Of a stretch of DNA of 64,000 nucleotides, positions 59,509 to 64,000 are shown piece by piece. Positions within the stretch are counted from its first letter, which is position 1. The number at the start of each line of letters is the position of its first letter. The notes beneath the pieces are model-generated. The model had not been told where the DNA came from. It saw only the letters and a program-made list of their open reading frames with translations, and did no database searches. The translations under genes and the position numbers were made by a program. This stretch comes from Roseibaca calidilacus. GTDB taxonomy: Bacteria; Pseudomonadota; Alphaproteobacteria; Rhodobacterales; Rhodobacteraceae. The DNA is taken from contig NZ_FBYC01000004.1 of assembly GCF_001517585.1 (NCBI RefSeq), forward strand, positions 558,001 through 622,000, given 5' to 3'.

Positions 59509-60660
59509 ATGATCCTTCACCAACTTATCGACTACGAAACCCTGCGCCTGATCTGGTGGCTGCTGCTGGGCGTGCTGCTGATCGGCTTTGCGCTGACCGA
59601 CGGGTTCGACATGGGCGTGGGCGCTTTGCTGCCTTTTGTGGCGAAAACCGACACAGAGCGCCGCGTGGTCATCAACACCGTCGGCCCGGTCTGGGAAGGC
59701 AACCAAGTGTGGTTCATTCTGGGTGGCGGCGCGATTTTCGCCGCATGGCCGCCGCTTTATGCGGTCAGCTTCTCTGGCTTTTACTTGGCGATGTTCGTGG
59801 TTCTGGCCGCGCTGATCCTGCGACCTGTCGGGTTCAAGTATCGCTCCAAGCGGCCCTCGGCGCGGTGGCGCAGCGGTTGGGACTGGGCGCTGTTCATTGG
59901 CGGCGCGGTGCCTGCGCTGCTGTTCGGCGTGGCCGTGGGCAATGTGTTGCTGGGCGCGCCCTTCCGGCTGACCGAGAACCTTTTCTCGCTATATGAAGGG
60001 ACGTTCTTTCAGCTTCTGCACCCGTTCGCGCTGCTGGCTGGTGTGGTGTCGCTGTCCATGCTGGTTGCGCATGGCGCAACTTGGCTGGCCGTGAAGGTCG
60101 AATCCCCCGATATCTTGGCGCGCGCCCGTCGCATCGGCTTTTGGGCCGGGGTCGTGGCGATTGCGGGCTACGCGCTGGCCGGGCTTTGGCTGGCCTTTGG
60201 CATCACCGGCTTTCAGATGGTCGGGCAGGTCGTGACCGATGGTCCCTCGAACCCGCTGATGTCAGAAGTGGTGCGCGAAGGGTCATGGCTGAATGCTTAT
60301 AACGTGCGGCCATGGGCAATGATCGCACCGGTCATGGGGTTCATTGGCATGGCCTTGGCCGTGCGTGGGCTGGCCCGTGGCGGCGAGGTGTCGGCCCTTC
60401 TGTGGTCGAAACTGGGGATTACCGGGGTCATTTCCTCGGTCGGGCTGACAATGTTCCCCTTCATCATGCCGTCATCCATCGACCCGAAATCGTCGCTGAC
60501 GGTCTGGGACGCGTCCTCGTCGCACCTGACGCTGTTCATAATGCTGGTCTGCACGGTCATCTTCATGCCGCTGATCCTGATGTACACGGCATGGGTCTAT
60601 AAAGTGCTGTGGGGCAAGGTCGACGAAGACGAGATGATCGCCAATAAGAACGCTTACTGA
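59509..60660 (+). CDS. cydB: Cytochrome bd ubiquinol oxidase subunit II
   Basis: A 383-aa membrane protein with about eight to nine helices, the second subunit of cytochrome bd. The N-terminus (LIWWLLLGVLLIGFALTDGF) with conserved Asp residues, the VWEGNQVWFILGGGAIFAAW block and the C-terminal MLVCTVIFMPLILMYTAWVY are typical. It follows cydA by five bases and is followed by cydX after 12 bases. Confidence 0.97.
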   Translation: MILHQLIDYETLRLIWWLLLGVLLIGFALTDGFDMGVGALLPFVAKTDTERRVVINTVGPVWEGNQVWFILGGGAIFAAWPPLYAVSFSGFYLAMFVVLAALILRPVGFKYRSKRPSARWRSGWDWALFIGGAVPALLFGVAVGNVLLGAPFRLTENLFSLYEGTFFQLLHPFALLAGVVSLSMLVAHGATWLAVKVESPDILARARRIGFWAGVVAIAGYALAGLWLAFGITGFQMVGQVVTDGPSNPLMSEVVREGSWLNAYNVRPWAMIAPVMGFIGMALAVRGLARGGEVSALLWSKLGITGVISSVGLTMFPFIMPSSIDPKSSLTVWDASSSHLTLFIMLVCTVIFMPLILMYTAWVYKVLWGKVDEDEMIANKNAY

Positions 60661-60672
60661 AAGGAACCGACA

Positions 60673-60783
60673 ATGTGGTATTTCGCATGGATACTGGGCC
60701 TGCCCTTGGCCGCTATGTTCGCCGTCCTGAACGCTATGTGGTTCGAGATGCGCGAAGACAAGAAACTGACGGATGACACATGA
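60673..60783 (+). CDS. cydX: Cytochrome bd small subunit CydX
   Basis: A 36-aa single-helix protein, MWYFAWILGLPLAAMFAVLN followed by AMWFEMREDKKLTDDT. The WYFAWILG start with the conserved Trp residues and a charged tail matches CydX/CbdX proteins, which stabilise the heme d site. AAGGA lies upstream at good spacing, and the gene follows cydB directly, ahead of a terminator. Confidence 0.93.
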   Translation: MWYFAWILGLPLAAMFAVLNAMWFEMREDKKLTDDT

Positions 60784-60794
60784 CACCGGCAGCG

Positions 60795-60820
60795 CCCCGT
60801 CCCACTAGGGGCGGGGTTTT
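60795..60820 (+). terminator. Terminator after cydABX
   Basis: CCCCG-T-CCC and GGG-G-CGGGG around an ACTA loop, then TTTT. It starts 11 bases after the cydX stop. The following 270 bases up to tRNA-Glu hold nothing I can name. Confidence 0.85.
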
Positions 60821-61091
60821 CTCGTTGTGGCACTGATGCCAAGTAGCCGAAGGACAGCGCGCGTTTTGCCTTTACAAGTCAGGGAGGGCCACCACGCCCA
60901 AAAAATGGCGGGTAATCCGATAGTTCAAGATCGGGCCCAAGCAAGGTGCGCACGATTAGCCTGATAGATCGTCAACCAGCGCCAACCATCCAATGAAAAC
61001 GGCCTGAACCACGACGGTTTTCCTGTCATCCCCAAAGACGACACAAACACCACCCATAAGGGTTTGATATTTCGTTGTTAATGGGAAAAAG

Positions 61092-61166
61092 TGGCAGCCC
61101 GTAGGGGAATCGAACCCCTCTTTCCAGGTTGAAAACCTGGCGTCCTAACCGATAGACGAACGGGCC
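61092..61166 (-). tRNA. tRNA-Glu (anticodon TTC)
   Basis: On the minus strand: GGCCCGT acceptor, anticodon loop TTTTCAA with anticodon TTC, T loop GGTTCGATTCC, 3' strand ACGGGCT then G and encoded CCA. 75 nt. The first pair of the acceptor is a G-T wobble. Confidence 0.93.
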
Positions 61167-61255
61167 ACTCTGTGGTGAGGCGGTGTTTAGTCAAAGCGTT
61201 TGGGCTGCGCAAGAGGGTATTGCGTGAAAAATGATGGTTTGTGACAGGAATTTTT

Positions 61256-63019
61256 TCACGCCGTGTCATGCGGTATCGCCGCGTCGTCCAATCGCAGTTG
61301 CGGGGTCTGGCGGCCGCCCCAGAAATTGATTTCGATCTGCCCGGCAAGATGCAATCTGCGCCCTTGATGGGCCGCAATCATCGGTCCCAGATCGCTGTCG
61401 AAGGCCCCGAAGCAGATCACGTCCAAGCGGTTGCCATCGCCGCCGTTGCAGCGAAAGCGCAGATGCGTGTCGCCCATGCGGCGGATATCCTCTATCCGCA
61501 TATCAGCAAGGGCAAAGCGTGGGGCAGGGGCGCTGGCCCCGAAAGGGCCGGCCGCGTCAAGCTGTGCAATCAGTTCGGGGGTAATCGCGCCGGGCATAAG
61601 CGTGCCATCCAACCGCAGACTGCGTGGCCCTTGGGCGCCAGCGCCCTGTTGGGCCAGCAGATCGCCTAGGCGCTGCATCGCGGCTTCCAGCCCGTCGCGG
61701 GCTACGGTCAGACCGGCTGCCATCTTGTGCCCACCGCCGCCGATCAGCAGCCCTTCGCGCACCAAACGGTGAATGGCCGCGCCAAGGTCTATACCCGGCA
61801 CAGAGCGGCCCGATCCCTTGCCGATCTCGCCGTCCAGCGCGATCACGACCGAAGGGCGGTTGGTGGCTTCTTTCAGGCGCGCGGCGGCAATGCCGATCAC
61901 GCCCGGATGCCAGCCATCATCTGCGGCCCAAGCAAGCGGGCTGTCGGTGCCGCGCGCCTCGGCTTGTGCAAGGGCACTGGCGCGTACGGCGGCTTCAATC
62001 TCGCGGCGCTCGGTGTTCAGCAGGTCCAGCCGGGCGGCAAGGGCCTCTGCCTCGGCGGTGTCGCGCGTGGCCAGCAGGCGCGCGCCCATATCTGCGGCCC
62101 CGATCCGCCCCCCGGCATTGATGCGCGGCCCGATCACATAGCCCAGATGGTAGGCGCGCGGCGCGCTGTCCAGCCGCGCGATATCGGACAGGGTGCGCAG
62201 GCCGGGCCGATTGCGCCCTGCCATGATCTTCAGCCCTTGCCGCACGAAGGCGCGGTTCACGCCCAGAAGCGGTGCGACATCGGCCACGGTTGCCAGCGCC
62301 ACAAGATCCAGCAGCGCCATCAGGTCGGGGCCTTGCAGCCCTTGCGCGCGGCCTTGGCGGTTGGCCTCGACCAGCAGCAGGAACACCACGCCTGCCGCGC
62401 ATAGATGGCCCAGATCGCCATCCTCATCCTGCCGGTTGGGGTTGACCACGGCCAAAGCGGGCGGCAGGGTTTCCGCGCCCAAGTGATGATCCAGCACCAC
62501 CACATCGGTGCCTTTGGCGGCGGCCAGCGCGTCATGCGCCATGGTGCCGCAATCGACGCAGACAATCAGATCATGCCCGGCGGCCAGCTTGGTCATGGCG
62601 GGGGCGTTTGGCCCATAGCCTTCGGTCAGGCGGTCGGGCACATAGAGCGTGGCGCGCACACCCATGGCGCCCAGCCAATCCAGCAGCAGCGCGGCGGAAC
62701 AAGCGCCGTCCACGTCGTAATCGGCGAAGATCGCAATCCGTTCGCGTGTGGTTGCGGCCTGCAAGATCCGGGCGGCGGCGCGCTCCATATCTTTCAGGCT
62801 GCGTGGGTCTGGCAAAAGCGCGCGTAGCGACGGGGCAAGGTAATCCGCAGCCTGTTCAGGCGCGACCTCTGCGCGGGCCAGAACCGCGCAAACGGCGGGC
62901 GGCAGGCTTGTGGCTTGCCAGATCGCCTCTGCCAAGCGGTCGTGCGTTGCATCTGGGCCAACCCAGCGCCGCCCAAGGGCAGAACACGTGACACCCAGAT
63001 ACGCGCGCGCCCCTGTCAT
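61256..63019 (-). CDS. recJ: Single-stranded-DNA-specific exonuclease RecJ
   Basis: A 587-aa 5'-3' exonuclease of the DHH family acting in recombination and repair. Metal-binding motifs are present in order: AIFADYDVDGACSAALLLDW, the VCVDCGT block, VVVLDHHLGAETLPPALAVV, then AGVVFLLL and the DHHA1-type region IGGGGHKMAAGLTV. The C-terminal OB-like part ends DDAAIPHDTA. The ATG at 63019 (MTGARAYLGVT) overlaps the stop of the upstream hydrolase gene by four bases; a longer frame from 63133 is the shadow of that gene. Confidence 0.95.
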   Translation of the reverse strand: MTGARAYLGVTCSALGRRWVGPDATHDRLAEAIWQATSLPPAVCAVLARAEVAPEQAADYLAPSLRALLPDPRSLKDMERAAARILQAATTRERIAIFADYDVDGACSAALLLDWLGAMGVRATLYVPDRLTEGYGPNAPAMTKLAAGHDLIVCVDCGTMAHDALAAAKGTDVVVLDHHLGAETLPPALAVVNPNRQDEDGDLGHLCAAGVVFLLLVEANRQGRAQGLQGPDLMALLDLVALATVADVAPLLGVNRAFVRQGLKIMAGRNRPGLRTLSDIARLDSAPRAYHLGYVIGPRINAGGRIGAADMGARLLATRDTAEAEALAARLDLLNTERREIEAAVRASALAQAEARGTDSPLAWAADDGWHPGVIGIAAARLKEATNRPSVVIALDGEIGKGSGRSVPGIDLGAAIHRLVREGLLIGGGGHKMAAGLTVARDGLEAAMQRLGDLLAQQGAGAQGPRSLRLDGTLMPGAITPELIAQLDAAGPFGASAPAPRFALADMRIEDIRRMGDTHLRFRCNGGDGNRLDVICFGAFDSDLGPMIAAHQGRRLHLAGQIEINFWGGRQTPQLRLDDAAIPHDTA

Positions 63020-63576
63020 GCGGTCAGGATATCGTCGACCGCGCGCGCCGTGACGAATTCGCCATGCAGATGGCTGACCGCTGCGTGATGGATGGCTTCG
63101 GGGGGCAAGGACGCGCCGGGCGTTGCGGTCCAACTGCTATCGGCATTGGCCGTGAATGCGGCGCAGGCATCGTGGGCAAGCGTCACCTGAAAGCCCAGAT
63201 TGGCCCCCATCCGGCAGCTGGTCGAAACGCAATGCGGTGTGGTCAATCCGGCGATGACCAGCCGCGCTATGCCACGGTCGCGCAGCCACTGCTCCAGTCC
63301 GGTGCCGATAAACGCGGAATTGACCGATTTCTCGAAGCGCGCTTCTGCGCCGCGCGGGGCCAGTTCCGGCATCCATTCCGCGCCTGCGCCGGTCAGCGGG
63401 CTGCCATCTGCCGTGCTTAGATGGCGGATATGCACGAGAGGGGCCATCGCCGCGCGCCATGCCGATAGCAACCGCAGGGCCTGCGCTTCGGCATCGGGAT
63501 TGTTGCGCGCGCCCCAGACCGGGCTTTTGAACCCGGTCTGAAAGTCGATCAATAAAAGCGCGGCATCGGTCTTCAT
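63016..63576 (-). CDS. Isochorismatase-like cysteine hydrolase
   Basis: A 186-aa enzyme of the isochorismatase-like fold. The catalytic Asp is in ALLLIDFQTGF, the Lys region follows ARFEKSVNSAF, and the nucleophile is Cys in GLTTPHCVSTSCRMG. Relatives hydrolyse amides or vinyl ethers such as nicotinamide, ureidoacrylate or isochorismate; the substrate is not evident here. It lies in an operon with recJ, overlapping it by four bases, with glpX about 50 bases upstream. Confidence 0.9.
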   Translation of the reverse strand: MKTDAALLLIDFQTGFKSPVWGARNNPDAEAQALRLLSAWRAAMAPLVHIRHLSTADGSPLTGAGAEWMPELAPRGAEARFEKSVNSAFIGTGLEQWLRDRGIARLVIAGLTTPHCVSTSCRMGANLGFQVTLAHDACAAFTANADSSWTATPGASLPPEAIHHAAVSHLHGEFVTARAVDDILTA

Positions 63577-63625
63577 CTTGCCTCAAATCTTCCGGGCTGG
63601 TGGGGGCCGCGCCCCCAGCCACGCG

Positions 63626-64000
63626 TTACAGCGGCGAGCGGTAGGTCATCCGGCGCAGCGATCCGGTTTTCGACCGCATCAGCAGCGTTTCGGTCGTCAC
63701 CCAGCCCGGTTCGGTGCGAATGCCCTGCACGATGGACCCGTCGGTGACACCGGTTGCGGCAAAAATCACGTCGCCGGTCACCATCTCGTCACGGGTATAG
63801 ATCTTGTCTAGGTCTTCGATCCCGGCGCGGCGGGCGCGGGCGATTTCATCTTCGTTGCGGAACAACAGCTTGCCGTAAATCTGCCCGCCCATGCATTTCA
63901 GCGCAGAGGCCGCCAGCACGCCTTCGGGCGCGCCGCCAGAGCCCATATACATGTCAATTCCCGTCATCGCGCTTTCCGCGCAATGGATAACCCCGGCCAC
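63626..64000 (-). CDS. glpX: Fructose-1,6-bisphosphatase class II (partial)
   Basis: The C-terminal 124 residues of a GlpX-type phosphatase are present; the start lies beyond the window. The recognisable blocks are DMYMGSGGAPEGVLAASALK and the MGGQIYGKLLFRNEDE segment, with the end RSKTGSLRRMTYRSPL. The enzyme dephosphorylates fructose 1,6-bisphosphate in gluconeogenesis and, in autotrophs, in the Calvin cycle. It is upstream of the hydrolase and recJ genes on the same strand. Confidence 0.94.
   Translation of the reverse strand: MAGVIHCAESAMTGIDMYMGSGGAPEGVLAASALKCMGGQIYGKLLFRNEDEIARARRAGIEDLDKIYTRDEMVTGDVIFAATGVTDGSIVQGIRTEPGWVTTETLLMRSKTGSLRRMTYRSPL

Noticed and set aside
60821-61091. Possible small gene or RNA between cydX and tRNA-Glu
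   Set aside because: No frame with a ribosome site and no recognisable RNA structure was found; left as empty spacer.

Overview
The window looks like a chromosome segment of an alphaproteobacterium of the Rhodobacterales/Rhodobacteraceae type. The backbone genes (zwf-pgl-pgi with a LacI regulator, an HNH protein, SRAP, cydDC-cydABX, recJ, glpX), the GC-rich codon use and the FNR-type boxes fit this. No rRNA or other species-level marker is present, so the genus is not assigned.

Layout. (1) 1-9.87 kb is the end of a first genomic island abutting the 3' end of a tRNA-Arg(CCT) gene. It holds a partial methyltransferase, a Vsr-type endonuclease, a tight operon of a 74-aa protein, a GHKL (MORC/Hsp90-like) ATPase, two uncharacterised proteins and a C5-cytosine methyltransferase, then hipBA, a MobC-like relaxosome protein and a winged-helix replication-like protein. 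(2) 9.9-18.2 kb is backbone: LacI regulator, HNH endonuclease with a structured leader, zwf-pgl-pgi, a lipoprotein, SRAP peptidase, an EamA exporter and tRNA-Ser(TGA). (3) 18.24-54.17 kb is a second island of about 35.9 kb. Its integrase lies next to tRNA-Ser, and a 14-bp copy of the tRNA 3' end lies at 54154-54167. (4) 54.2-64 kb is backbone again: cydDC, cydAB and cydX, tRNA-Glu(TTC), recJ, an isochorismatase-like hydrolase and the end of glpX.

The second island carries a 5171-aa repeat protein (22729-38244) and, downstream on the same strand, a 26-aa leader peptide, a 104-aa protein, SapC, a TolC-type lipoprotein, a LapB/RTX-type ABC exporter, an HlyD adaptor, a triple-PAS soluble histidine kinase and a 227-aa unknown. 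This reads as a complete type I secretion cassette for a giant surface adhesin with its own sensor. A NarL-type regulator lies 2.4 kb further on. The right part carries CcdAB, a ProQ/FinO-like protein and broken phage genes: a terminase small subunit split by IS256, a zinc-ribbon/Toprim primase and an IS-split Rha-like gene. The island is therefore probably phage-derived, with the adhesin cassette as cargo.

The most interesting items are the GHKL ATPase/C5 methyltransferase/Vsr cluster as a candidate defence system; the giant adhesin with a lipobox-like N-terminus, a type I C-terminus and near-identical nested 0.5-kb repeats; the exactly bounded island; an IS3 copy broken by two families of small palindromes; and an HNH leader RNA in which a hairpin strand can pair alternatively with the start codon. 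All assignments come from reading the sequence; no database search was run.
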